Shown here one piece after another: positions 33,255 through 41,757 of a DNA stretch of 64,000 nucleotides (position 1 is the first letter of the stretch; each line of letters opens with the position of its first letter). The stretch is from CAG-217 sp963605415. Its GTDB lineage: Bacteria; Bacillota; Clostridia; Oscillospirales; Acutalibacteraceae. Below the pieces are notes generated by a model. It was not told the DNA's origin, made no database searches, and worked only from the letters and a program-made list of their open reading frames with translations. The stretch covers positions 183,199-247,198 of the forward strand of contig CAVCUL010000001.1 in NCBI GenBank assembly GCA_963605415.1, given 5' to 3'. The translations under genes and the position numbers were made by a program.

Positions 33255-34304
33255 TTATCTGCCAAAGGTTCCCTTGATCAGCAGCACCAAAGCGAGAATA
33301 CAACCGACGGCATTCACCAGTGAGAACACAACGCAGATCTTCTTCTCTTTCCAGCCGCACATCTCAAAGTGATGGTGAATGGGCGCCATTTTGAAAATGC
33401 GCTTGCCGTGGGTGAGCTTAAAGTAACCGATCTGGATAATATCGCTCATGGTCTCGCACACATAAACAATACCGAAAAGCAGCAGCAGGATGGGACACTT
33501 GATACAGTAACCCAAAGCCGCCACCATGCCGCCCAGGAACAGACTGCCGGTGTCGCCCATAAAGGTCTTGGCCGGGTTCCAGTTCCAGCACAGAAAGCCC
33601 AGCACACCGCCCAAAAGCGCAGCGGCAAAAATCGCCATACCCAGGTAGCTGCAATATATACCGAAATAAATAAAAGAAATGGCAACAGTAGCGGTTACCG
33701 AGGAACAAAGGCCGTCAATGCCATCTGTCAGATTAACGGAATTTACCGTGCCGTAAATAATAAAGATAGACAGCACCCAAAACAGCAGACCGGTGCCGAA
33801 ATTACGCTCAAAGTTCACCGACCCGGCAAAAGGCAAGTACCACACTGTGTTGTGAGAAAACCACAGGGTCGCCACATAACCAATGGCTACGATCAGCTGA
33901 CCCAAGGACTTCTGCTTGGCCGATAAGCCCTCGTTGCGCTTCAGCTTGATTTTAATAAAATCATCGGTAAAGCCCACGATGCCGTTACCAATGGCCAGGC
34001 AAAGACCGGCCACCAGCAAAATAATCTCTCGCCCCGGAAGCAGATCAGAGTAGGCACTCTCCAGCGAACCGCCGGAGAAATGCAGGGTCAAGGCACCTAC
34101 AACAAAAGCGACAATAATTCCGATAATGAACATCAGCCCACCCATATTGGGTGTGCCCTGCTTTTTCTTATGCCAGGCGGGACCGATGTCTAAAATCGTT
34201 TGACCAAACTTCAATTTACGCAACCAGGGAATAATCACAAACCCCAAGGCAGCGGTGACGGCAAAGGCCACCACCAAACTGATTAAAACAGATACAACAG
34301 ACAT
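33255..34304 (-). CDS. mraY: Phospho-MurNAc-pentapeptide transferase MraY
   Basis: Ten-helix enzyme of 349 residues that makes lipid I from UDP-MurNAc-pentapeptide and undecaprenyl phosphate. GTPNMGGLMF, GFTDDFIKI (catalytic Asp pair), NLTDGIDGL and the loop MAPIHHHFEMCGWKE are all present. The ATG at 34304 shares its A with the murF stop (TAATG) and has GGGAGAAGG in front. Confidence 0.96.
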   Translation of the reverse strand: MSVVSVLISLVVAFAVTAALGFVIIPWLRKLKFGQTILDIGPAWHKKKQGTPNMGGLMFIIGIIVAFVVGALTLHFSGGSLESAYSDLLPGREIILLVAGLCLAIGNGIVGFTDDFIKIKLKRNEGLSAKQKSLGQLIVAIGYVATLWFSHNTVWYLPFAGSVNFERNFGTGLLFWVLSIFIIYGTVNSVNLTDGIDGLCSSVTATVAISFIYFGIYCSYLGMAIFAAALLGGVLGFLCWNWNPAKTFMGDTGSLFLGGMVAALGYCIKCPILLLLFGIVYVCETMSDIIQIGYFKLTHGKRIFKMAPIHHHFEMCGWKEKKICVVFSLVNAVGCILALVLLIKGTFGR

Positions 34305-35668
34305 TATGCCTTCTCCCACCTTTCATACACCATGTGCATTACATCCTCCAGATGCATCCCTCGGCTGCCCTTAAAGAGCACACCGTCACCGGGCTGCACC
34401 TGCTGCACCAGCGACTGAGCCAATGCTTCCTTTGTATCAAACAAGCGGGCATTTTCCAGCCCTGCCTGCTTGGCCGCTTCTACGATATAGGCAGCGTCCG
34501 CCCCGTAAGCCAGCACGCCGTCTATGTCGTTCTCTGCCGCCATCTTGCCCACGTGCGTGTGCGCCGCCTGGGCATATTCGCCCAACTCCAGCATGGAGCC
34601 CAGCACCGCATAACGATGATTGGCCGGAAGTCCGCCCAGCGTGCGCAATGCAGCACGCATAGAATCCGGACTGGCGTTGTAGCAGTCCTCAATCACCTGC
34701 ACCAGACCCACCTGCACCAGATTTTGGCGCATACCGGCAGGCACATAGCTTGCCAGGGCTGCCGCGGCAGCTGCCGGGTCTACCCCGGTCACATAACCCG
34801 CAGCCATGGCTGCCAGCGCATTATACACATGGTGAATACCCACGGTGGGAATGGTCACAGACTGGGTAAAGGTGCTGTGGTGCACCGTAAAAACAGTGGA
34901 GCTCCCCTGCTCTGCAATATCCGTGGCGGTAAAGTCTGCACCTTGGTCATCAATAGCAAAAGTTACAACCGGTCGATCTTCACACCTTACCGTGCGCAAC
35001 ATATCGTTATCTATGTTCAAAAGCAGAGGCGCATCCGGTGCCATCCCCTCCAGTATTTCCAGCTTTGCCTGCAAAATTCCCTGTCGGGAGCCCAGGTTTT
35101 CAATATGGGACACGCCAATGTTGGTAATCAGCCCCACAGTGGGCGCCACCGCCCGGGTCAGACGGCCAATCTCACCAAAATGGTTCATGCCCATTTCGAT
35201 CACTGCCGCCGTATGGCTGTCCTCTAATCGAAACAGCATTTGGGGCACGCCAATCTCATTATTCAGGTTCCCCTGGGTCTTCAAGGTATTATATTTTGTC
35301 CCCAGCACCAGCGCAATAAACTCCTTGGTGGTGGTCTTGCCAACGGAGCCGGTAAGCCCTACCACCGACAGCTGAAATCGCCGCCGATACCAACCGGCCA
35401 GCCGAAGCAATGCTCTTCCGGTATCTTTTACCACCAGCTGGGGCACATCCACCTCAACCGGGTGATCCACTAAGAGCGCTGCCGCGCCCAGCTGCGCCGC
35501 CTGGGGTGCAAAGGTGTGGCCGTCAAACCGCTCCCCCCGCAAACAGACAAACAAGCTGTCAGGCTGTATTTTTCTCGTATCCGTGCAAACATCGGCCAGG
35601 GTGACTTGTGCTTGCATTCGAGGCAGGCCTAAGGCTGCCGCCGCTTCCTGTAAAGTAAATGCTTTCAT
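34304..35668 (-). CDS. murF: UDP-MurNAc-tripeptide D-Ala-D-Ala ligase MurF
   Basis: Mur ligase of 454 residues adding D-Ala-D-Ala in the cytoplasm. An N-terminal UDP-binding domain (TDTRKIQPDSLFVCLRGERFDGH, in part DTRKIQPDSLFVCL) precedes the ATP loop GSVGKTTTKEFI and the C-terminal YNASPDSMRAAL. It overlaps murE by four bases (ATGA) and touches mraY. Confidence 0.95.
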   Translation of the reverse strand: MKAFTLQEAAAALGLPRMQAQVTLADVCTDTRKIQPDSLFVCLRGERFDGHTFAPQAAQLGAAALLVDHPVEVDVPQLVVKDTGRALLRLAGWYRRRFQLSVVGLTGSVGKTTTKEFIALVLGTKYNTLKTQGNLNNEIGVPQMLFRLEDSHTAAVIEMGMNHFGEIGRLTRAVAPTVGLITNIGVSHIENLGSRQGILQAKLEILEGMAPDAPLLLNIDNDMLRTVRCEDRPVVTFAIDDQGADFTATDIAEQGSSTVFTVHHSTFTQSVTIPTVGIHHVYNALAAMAAGYVTGVDPAAAAAALASYVPAGMRQNLVQVGLVQVIEDCYNASPDSMRAALRTLGGLPANHRYAVLGSMLELGEYAQAAHTHVGKMAAENDIDGVLAYGADAAYIVEAAKQAGLENARLFDTKEALAQSLVQQVQPGDGVLFKGSRGMHLEDVMHMVYERWEKA

Positions 35669-37104
35669 TCTTTCTCGGCGCCGAGGATCTCCGCCACGAC
35701 TTCTCTTTCGTCAAAATGAATGGTGCCCGTAGGCAGAATTTGATAGGTCTCATGCCCTTTGCCTGCCAGCAGCACAATGTCTCCCGGCTCTGCGTGGTGC
35801 AATGCCCAGGCAATGGCTTCCTTGCGGTTCTCCACCACCACGTAAGGGGTGGAAACACCCTGCATACCCACCAAAATATCTTCAATAATGGCGTGTGGGT
35901 CCTCACTGCGGGGATTATCCGAGGTAACCACGCAGAAGTCGGACAACTCTGCCGCAATCCGTCCCATCTTGGGTCGCTTGGTCTTATCCCGATCACCGCC
36001 GCAACCAAACAGGGTCATAATGCGGCCGGTAGCGATCTCACGCAGGGAGGAAATAATATTCTCCAGCCCATCCGGTGAATGGGCATAATCGATAATCACC
36101 GTATAGTCTGTATCGGTAGGCACAACCTCAATGCGGCCCTTTACGCCCTTGGACTTACTGATGGAGGTGAGCACATCGCCAAAGGGCACGCCCAGCTCCA
36201 ACGCGCATGTGGCAGCGCACAGTGAATTATAAACGGAGAACCGACCGGGAATGGGGCAATGACAGCGGCCGATATTCTCCGGCGCCACCAGTTCGTATTC
36301 CACACCGCCGGGCTTAAAGTTCAGATTCTTTGCCACATAATCGGCGCTATTGGTATCCACCGCGTAAGTGGTCACCTGACAGGGCAGGCCCTCAACGATC
36401 TTCAGCCCGTTTTGGTCGTCTGCATTGGTGACGGCTTTGTCACAGTTTTCAAACAAAATACGCTTGGAATTGAAGTAATTCTCCCAAGTCTTATGATAAT
36501 CCAAATGGTCCTGGGTCAGGTTGCTAAAAGCGGCAAGCGTAAAGTGAAGTCCCTTTACACGCCCCTGTGCCAGCGCCTGGGAGGACACCTCCATCACGCA
36601 ATACTGACAACCGGAGTGCACCATCAGAAAGAACAGCTTTTGCAGTTCGTGGGCCTCCGGAGTGGTGTACTTAGCCGGGTAGACCTCGCTACCCACCATA
36701 TTCTGCACCGTACCGATAAGCCCCACTTTTTTGCCGGCATTCTCCAAGATCTGCTTAATAAGAAATGTGGTGGTGGTCTTGCCGTTGGTGCCGGTCAGGC
36801 CGATCAGCTGCAACTGCTCTGCCGGGTTGCCGTAATAATTGGCACAAATGGCCGCGTAAGCGTCCCGGGTGTTGGGGGTAATCACCTGGCTGGGCAGCCC
36901 CAGATCGTGATCACAAACCACGGCAACGGCGCCCTTTTCCAGCATTTCTGCCGCCACCGCATGGCCGTCAAAGCTGGCGCCCTTAATGCACACAAACAGA
37001 TACCCCGGCTCTACCAGTCGAGAGTCCTGGGTCACATCCTGCACCTCCACATCATTATAGGTGCCGGTGCAGGGGATTCCCTGCAGCAATTCAGATACTT
37101 TCAT
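35665..37104 (-). CDS. murE: UDP-MurNAc-tripeptide synthetase MurE, meso-DAP type
   Basis: Mur ligase of 479 residues adding the third peptide residue. ATP loop GTNGKTTTTFL, YVEVSSQAL-like block VMEVSSQALAQGRV, and the C-terminal specificity motif DNPR followed by SEDP (near 397). DNPR is the motif known for meso-diaminopimelate-adding enzymes, so the wall is predicted to be DAP-type. It is 17 bases after the PBP gene. The call of DAP specificity follows established knowledge of the family. Confidence 0.95.
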   Translation of the reverse strand: MKVSELLQGIPCTGTYNDVEVQDVTQDSRLVEPGYLFVCIKGASFDGHAVAAEMLEKGAVAVVCDHDLGLPSQVITPNTRDAYAAICANYYGNPAEQLQLIGLTGTNGKTTTTFLIKQILENAGKKVGLIGTVQNMVGSEVYPAKYTTPEAHELQKLFFLMVHSGCQYCVMEVSSQALAQGRVKGLHFTLAAFSNLTQDHLDYHKTWENYFNSKRILFENCDKAVTNADDQNGLKIVEGLPCQVTTYAVDTNSADYVAKNLNFKPGGVEYELVAPENIGRCHCPIPGRFSVYNSLCAATCALELGVPFGDVLTSISKSKGVKGRIEVVPTDTDYTVIIDYAHSPDGLENIISSLREIATGRIMTLFGCGGDRDKTKRPKMGRIAAELSDFCVVTSDNPRSEDPHAIIEDILVGMQGVSTPYVVVENRKEAIAWALHHAEPGDIVLLAGKGHETYQILPTGTIHFDEREVVAEILGAEKE

Positions 37105-37121
37105 TGCAATCTTCCCTTCTG

Positions 37122-39338
37122 TCAGTCTAATACGGATTCTGTATTTTTGAACGATACAACAACCACTTTCCCCTGGGCAACCTTGGAGCCTTCTTTCTCA
37201 CTTTGGCGATAGGCTTTTACAGTGCCGGAGGACAGGTCGTTGCCGGTGATTTCTATATTCAAATTATTCGCCTGTGCTAATGCCTTGGCCTCGCTGACGG
37301 TGCAGCCTGTAAAGTCAGGTACCTTCACAGTCTTTTCCTTTCCGCTCTCTGTATACAGCCAAACGGTGCCACCGGACGGGATCACATCATTGGCAGATGG
37401 ACTTTGCGACACCACAGTTTTGCCGCTGCCAACCACCTTGTATTTGTACTTTTGCTCGGTTAGCGTAGATTTGGCTTTCTCAACCGTCTTGCCGGTAACA
37501 GACGGCACAGCAGCAGACAGTGCGGACAGCTCACTGTCTGTATACACCGGTTCCACGCCCAGTTCCGTCATAGCCTGCTCCACCACCTGAGAGGCAATGG
37601 GTGCGCACAGTGCGCCACCGCCCAGGTCCTCATTCGGCTCATCTACAATGATCAGCATAGCGATCTGCGGATCATCGGAGGGAGCAATGGCGGCAAAGGA
37701 AACGATGTATTTGTCCTTCTCCCCTGCGGCGGACTCGCCCAGCTTGGTGGAAGTACCGGTCTTGCCGCCTACACGGTAGCCGGCCACATAGCCGTTCTTG
37801 CCGGTGCCCTCATCCACAACGGCTTTCATCATTTTGCAAACTTTTTTAGAAGTTTCCTCACTAATCACCTGGCGCACAGCAGTACGGCTGTTCTTTTGCA
37901 CCACTTTGCCGTCTGCGTCCCGCACCTCGGACACCACATAGGGCTTCAGCAGCGTACCGCCGTTGGCAATAGCGCACAGCCCGGTGCATACCTGAATGGG
38001 GGTCAGGCTGTTGGTCTGGCCAAAGGATGCGGAGGACAACTCCACAATGCCATACTGGCTCTCTTTGTAATACTGCGGACTGGCCTCACCGGGCAAATCA
38101 ATGCCGGTAACATCCGTAAAGCCGAAGCCCTGGAAATATTTGAAATAATTGTGCACGCCCAGCCGCTGGCCGATGGTGATAAAGAACGGGTTGCAGGAGT
38201 TCTCCAGTCCCTGCGTCAGGTTCTGGGTGCCGTGACCGGCGTGGTAGTGGCAGTTCATTTTGTAATCCTCCACCTGAATAGAACCGGTACAGGTGTAGGT
38301 AGTATTTAGATTAACCACCTTTTCCTCCAGTGCCGCGCTGGCAATAAATGTCTTGAAAACGGAGCCGGGCACATAGGTGTCAGACACGGTAAAGTTGCGC
38401 CACTGATTTTGCACCGCAGCACTCTCCGCCTCACTCTTTTTGGTCTTATCCTTGATCTTTTTAATCGCTTTTTTGTTCTTGTCGTAAGTGAGTTTGTACG
38501 GCTCGTTGCAGTCATAATCCGGCATGGAACTCATCGCCAGCACCGCGCCGGTGTTGCAGTCCATCACCACGCCGTAGGCACCCTTGCTTTGGTATTGCTC
38601 CATGGTCTCCCGCAGTCCCTTTTCCAGATAATACTGAATGGTTTGGTTGATGGTCAGTACCAGGGAGTCACCGTCCTGGGCGGCTATAGAGGTGGAATAA
38701 TCGTCAGAAATGGTATTGGACTTGGCATCCTTGGCAGTAATCAGCCGACCCGGCGTACCGGTAAGCAAATCGTTGTAATTCTGCTCCAGGCCGGACAAGC
38801 CCTGATCGTCTGAACCGGTAAAACCGATCACACTGGAAGCCAGCGAGCCGTAAGGATAATACCGTTTCGTGGACTGCTCCAGACCAATGCAGTTGGCCAT
38901 GCCATTTTTATCAATAAAATCAGACAACTGCTTTTTTATGTTGTTCTCCACCTGCTCCTGCACCACCACATAGTGGTTTTTCAGATGGGTCTTTTCCTCA
39001 ACTTCCTTCGCTTCCTCTTCGTCCAGCTCAAATAATTTGGTCAGCTCTTCCACCAGTGCAGTACGCTGCTTTTCCTTAATGTTCAGCGGATCCAAATACA
39101 CCGTCCAAACGGTGGCGGACTGAGCTAAAATGTTACCGTCACTATCATAAATGGTGCCCCGCATGGCCGGAATCTCTGTGTCAGACAGCTGCTGACTCTC
39201 CGCCTTGGCGGCGTATTCATCGCCCTTTAATACTTGCAGATAAAAAATACGGGCCACATCCAGAGAAAGCAGAAACAGCACCACGATTCCCAAAATCGTA
39301 ATGCGATTGCTCATCACTTTTCTTCCGAAAACGGCCAC
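37122..39338 (-). CDS. Class B penicillin-binding protein with two PASTA domains (FtsI/SpoVD type)
   Basis: Transpeptidase of 738 residues. It has a short cytoplasmic tail, a membrane helix (about 10-30), a dimerisation domain (about 55-220) and a transpeptidase domain with SxxK (PGSVFKTF), SxN (ENSCNPFF) and KTG (GGKTGTST). Two C-terminal PASTA repeats begin VPSVTGKTVEKAKS and VPDFTGCTVSEAKA. The GTG start has AAAGGAG eight bases upstream. PASTA tails occur on SpoVD and on PBP2x-like division enzymes; only one such gene is in the cluster, so it probably serves vegetative division, but sporulation-specific SpoVD cannot be excluded. Confidence 0.92.
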   Translation of the reverse strand: MAVFGRKVMSNRITILGIVVLFLLSLDVARIFYLQVLKGDEYAAKAESQQLSDTEIPAMRGTIYDSDGNILAQSATVWTVYLDPLNIKEKQRTALVEELTKLFELDEEEAKEVEEKTHLKNHYVVVQEQVENNIKKQLSDFIDKNGMANCIGLEQSTKRYYPYGSLASSVIGFTGSDDQGLSGLEQNYNDLLTGTPGRLITAKDAKSNTISDDYSTSIAAQDGDSLVLTINQTIQYYLEKGLRETMEQYQSKGAYGVVMDCNTGAVLAMSSMPDYDCNEPYKLTYDKNKKAIKKIKDKTKKSEAESAAVQNQWRNFTVSDTYVPGSVFKTFIASAALEEKVVNLNTTYTCTGSIQVEDYKMNCHYHAGHGTQNLTQGLENSCNPFFITIGQRLGVHNYFKYFQGFGFTDVTGIDLPGEASPQYYKESQYGIVELSSASFGQTNSLTPIQVCTGLCAIANGGTLLKPYVVSEVRDADGKVVQKNSRTAVRQVISEETSKKVCKMMKAVVDEGTGKNGYVAGYRVGGKTGTSTKLGESAAGEKDKYIVSFAAIAPSDDPQIAMLIIVDEPNEDLGGGALCAPIASQVVEQAMTELGVEPVYTDSELSALSAAVPSVTGKTVEKAKSTLTEQKYKYKVVGSGKTVVSQSPSANDVIPSGGTVWLYTESGKEKTVKVPDFTGCTVSEAKALAQANNLNIEITGNDLSSGTVKAYRQSEKEGSKVAQGKVVVVSFKNTESVLD

Positions 39339-39460
39339 GATTTATACTCCTTTCTGCAGAATGGCTGCAGATTCCCATTGGATCGACAAGCCAAATAAAA
39401 TACTTATGAGAGTTGAAGCCAATGCTGCCAACTCTCAATCATACGCTTATGTTTTGTTCC

Positions 39461-40003
39461 TTATTCACGCGCCACCTGGGCGTAGGCACCGGGAGACGGC
39501 TGCGCCTTTTGCGCCTTGGTGCGAGCCTGCATATAGGCGTCCACATCCACATAGCGCATTTGACCGGACTGCATTTTACTCATACCCAGTTTTTCTACGG
39601 CATATTGGTCGATCATCTCCACAGAAACCAAAGCATCCAACTGGCTGTTCAGTCGCGTGCTCTCGCTCTGTGCCTCGCTGATCTGCCGATTGATAGTGGA
39701 AATCTCGTGATTCAGTTTGTTCTTCTGTGCAAAGGTGAAGAGCACACCGCCCAGCATTCCCACGGTTACCAGCACACTAATCAGCAGAATGACTGCCTGC
39801 TTGGTTGCCATACGCCCCTCGACGCGCAGCTGCTGTTCGCTTTTCAGCCGGGTGTTTTCATGCACCCGCAGGTCCCGCTTTCTTTGCCGACGCGGAGGCT
39901 GATAGGCAGGTGCCGCCGCAGTTCTGTGCGCATTAAACGCCTCCAGCGCATAAGAGGTATCTGCAGAATACGCATATCTTCTGAAATCGCTGCTGTTTGT
40001 CAT
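39461..40003 (-). CDS. ftsL: FtsL-like cell division protein
   Basis: Bitopic protein of 180 residues: a basic cytoplasmic tail of about 68, one membrane helix (about 69-91), then a leucine-zipper-like coiled coil (LNHEISTINRQISEAQSES) ending in YAVEKLGMSKM, a hallmark of FtsL/DivIC proteins. The C-terminal extension is Ala/Gln-rich. Its identity rests on topology and its place between rsmH and the PBP gene, since this family is poorly conserved. It would form the FtsQ-FtsL-FtsB/DivIC complex. Confidence 0.75.
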   Translation of the reverse strand: MTNSSDFRRYAYSADTSYALEAFNAHRTAAAPAYQPPRRQRKRDLRVHENTRLKSEQQLRVEGRMATKQAVILLISVLVTVGMLGGVLFTFAQKNKLNHEISTINRQISEAQSESTRLNSQLDALVSVEMIDQYAVEKLGMSKMQSGQMRYVDVDAYMQARTKAQKAQPSPGAYAQVARE

Positions 40004-40048
40004 CTCGGCTCACCGACCTTTCCACATCTTGTATCTTTATAAACTTCT

Positions 40049-40960
40049 TTAGTACTTTTCAAATACCCGCAACCGCGCAGAACGCGCACGGGGATTTTCT
40101 TCCAGTTCTGCTGCCGACGGGGCAACGGATTTCAGCGCCTTGCCCTTTGGCTTGTTGCCGCACACGCAAACCGGAAATTCCTTGGGACAGGTGCATCCCT
40201 TACTCCACTGAGCAAAGGCATTCTTCACCATCCGATCCTCTAAGGAATGGAAGGTAATAATCACAAGCCGTCCGCCAGGGTTCAGGCAATCGAAGGCATC
40301 ATGCAGCGCCTGCTGTAGCACATCCAGTTCGCCGTTAACCTCAATGCGAATGGCCTGGAAGGTGCGCCGAGCCGGGTGGCTATCACGCATAGCTCGCTGG
40401 GGCATACTGGATTTAATAATGTCTACCAGCTGGAATGTGGTTTCAATGGGCTTTTCCTGCCGGGCTTTTACAATATTAGCAGCAATGCGGCGGCTGAATT
40501 TCTCCTCCCCATAGCGGTAGAGAATATCTGCCAGTGCGGTCTCGTCATAGGTATTGACCACATCTGCAGCGCTGCGACCGGTTTTGCTCATACGCATATC
40601 CAGCGGCGCGTCCTGGTGAAAGGAGAAACCCCGCTCTGCTGTATCCAGCTGAAAGGAACTGACCCCCAGATCCAGGAGCATACCGTCTATGCCACTGAGG
40701 CCCTGATTGGCCAATATATTTTTTATGTTCGCAAAATTGTCGTGAACGATAGTCACATTGGATAGATCGTCCAGCCGCCGATGCAGCACCGCAATGGCGT
40801 CCGGGTCCTGGTCCACTGCCAGCAAGTGGCAGCCGCTCTCTGCAATGGCGCGGGCGTGACCGCCGCCGCCGGCTGTACCGTCCACCAGCCATTTGCCCGG
40901 AGCCGCCTGCATGGCCGCCACTGTCTCCGTAAACAGCACGCTTTTGTGCACAAATTCCAT
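40049..40960 (-). CDS. rsmH: 16S rRNA m4C1402 methyltransferase RsmH
   Basis: SAM-dependent enzyme of 303 residues that methylates N4 of C1402 in the 30S P site. DGTAGGGGHARAIAE binds SAM; LDLGVSSFQLDTAERGFSF and SDLGVSS-like regions, FQAIRIEVNGEL and TFHSLEDRMVKN are diagnostic. I use ATG at 40960, one base after the mraZ stop; GTG at 40969 is possible. The C-terminal NPRARSARLRVFEK is typical. Confidence 0.95.
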   Translation of the reverse strand: MEFVHKSVLFTETVAAMQAAPGKWLVDGTAGGGGHARAIAESGCHLLAVDQDPDAIAVLHRRLDDLSNVTIVHDNFANIKNILANQGLSGIDGMLLDLGVSSFQLDTAERGFSFHQDAPLDMRMSKTGRSAADVVNTYDETALADILYRYGEEKFSRRIAANIVKARQEKPIETTFQLVDIIKSSMPQRAMRDSHPARRTFQAIRIEVNGELDVLQQALHDAFDCLNPGGRLVIITFHSLEDRMVKNAFAQWSKGCTCPKEFPVCVCGNKPKGKALKSVAPSAAELEENPRARSARLRVFEKY

Positions 40961-40961
40961 C

Positions 40962-41444
40962 TTACGCACCTGCCGTCTGCTCTGCCGGCTTCTCTTTCTT
41001 ACCGGCGTCCATCAAATCCAGGAAATTGGTGTCCGTGCGCAGGCCGTCGAACATCTTGTTGAACCCGTCATTGGTCCAAATCTCAATGGTGCGCTTGTGG
41101 CCCTGCATGATGACAGTAGAGCCGTTCTCCATACCCGCATAATCCTTCAGCCTGGCATTCAGAGTAAAACGCCCCTGTGCGTCCAGGGTGCATTCCTCTG
41201 CATTGGAGAAGAAAATTTTGTTCTTCTCGTACACCTCGTTGGCCGTTCCGTCATCCAGCGCATCCACGCAATCCATAAATTCATCCTGCGGATACAACTT
41301 GATGCAGGTACTGCCTCGCAGGTTCATACAAACCATATAAAATTCTGCACCCAGGCGATCCCGCCACTTGGCCGGAACAGAAAGGCGCCCTTTACTATCC
41401 AGCTTTTGATCCATATATGTACCTACAAAGATACCCGAATTCAC
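40962..41444 (-). CDS. mraZ: Transcriptional regulator MraZ
   Basis: AbrB-fold protein of 160 residues with two MraZ repeats: GTYMDQKLDSKGRLSVPAKWRDRL, in part LDSKGRLSVPAKWR, and LDAQGRFTLNARLKDYAG. It forms a ring-shaped oligomer that binds repeats in its own promoter and tunes the dcw cluster. It has a C-terminal tail about 15 residues longer than usual. It is the first gene of the cluster; candidate operator repeats lie 95-112 bases upstream. Confidence 0.93.
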   Translation of the reverse strand: MNSGIFVGTYMDQKLDSKGRLSVPAKWRDRLGAEFYMVCMNLRGSTCIKLYPQDEFMDCVDALDDGTANEVYEKNKIFFSNAEECTLDAQGRFTLNARLKDYAGMENGSTVIMQGHKRTIEIWTNDGFNKMFDGLRTDTNFLDLMDAGKKEKPAEQTAGA

Positions 41445-41538
41445 AAGCGGCGCCTCCTTTCAGCCATAATAAACAGTGCCCAAACCGGGGAAATATCGCC
41501 TAAATTCTCATTCAAGTTAGGGATAATAATGAAAAACA

Positions 41539-41563
41539 GTGGAATTTAGTGGAATTCTCACCA
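41539..41563 (-). promoter_or_regulatory. Candidate MraZ-binding repeats
   Basis: GTGGAATT at 41539 and 41549, ten bases apart, followed by CCAC at 41560. The ten-base spacing fits known MraZ boxes, which are short G-rich direct repeats near the promoter. They lie just downstream of the predicted transcription start near 41566. Confidence 0.5.
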
Positions 41564-41572
41564 CTTGTACTT

Positions 41573-41601
41573 ATTATAATGGGCGGTTATGGATATGTCA
41601 A
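41573..41601 (-). promoter_or_regulatory. Consensus promoter of the dcw cluster
   Basis: On the minus strand TTGACA (41596-41601), 17 bases, TATAAT (41573-41578): a full sigma-A consensus, giving a leader of about 120 bases before mraZ. Confidence 0.8.
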
Positions 41602-41675
41602 CCCTTAAATATATTGTAATCATTTTGTAACTACTCCACGTTTCCCACAAGGTTTGGTGCATTTTTCAAAATCTG

Positions 41676-41705
41676 TTGCGTCAGCGGCACTATATGTGCT
41701 ATAAT
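41676..41705 (+). promoter_or_regulatory. Promoter of the GPH symporter gene
   Basis: TTGCGT (41676-41681), 18 bases, TATAAT (41700-41705), with TGC as extended -10. A hairpin GCCCAAGG/CCTTGGGC (41719-41738) lies near the 5' end of the mRNA, with no U-tract, so it may stabilise the transcript. Confidence 0.6.
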
Positions 41706-41757
41706 TGTAAAAAATAATGCCCAAGGCAAACCTTGGGCCAAAAACAGGAGACTGCTT

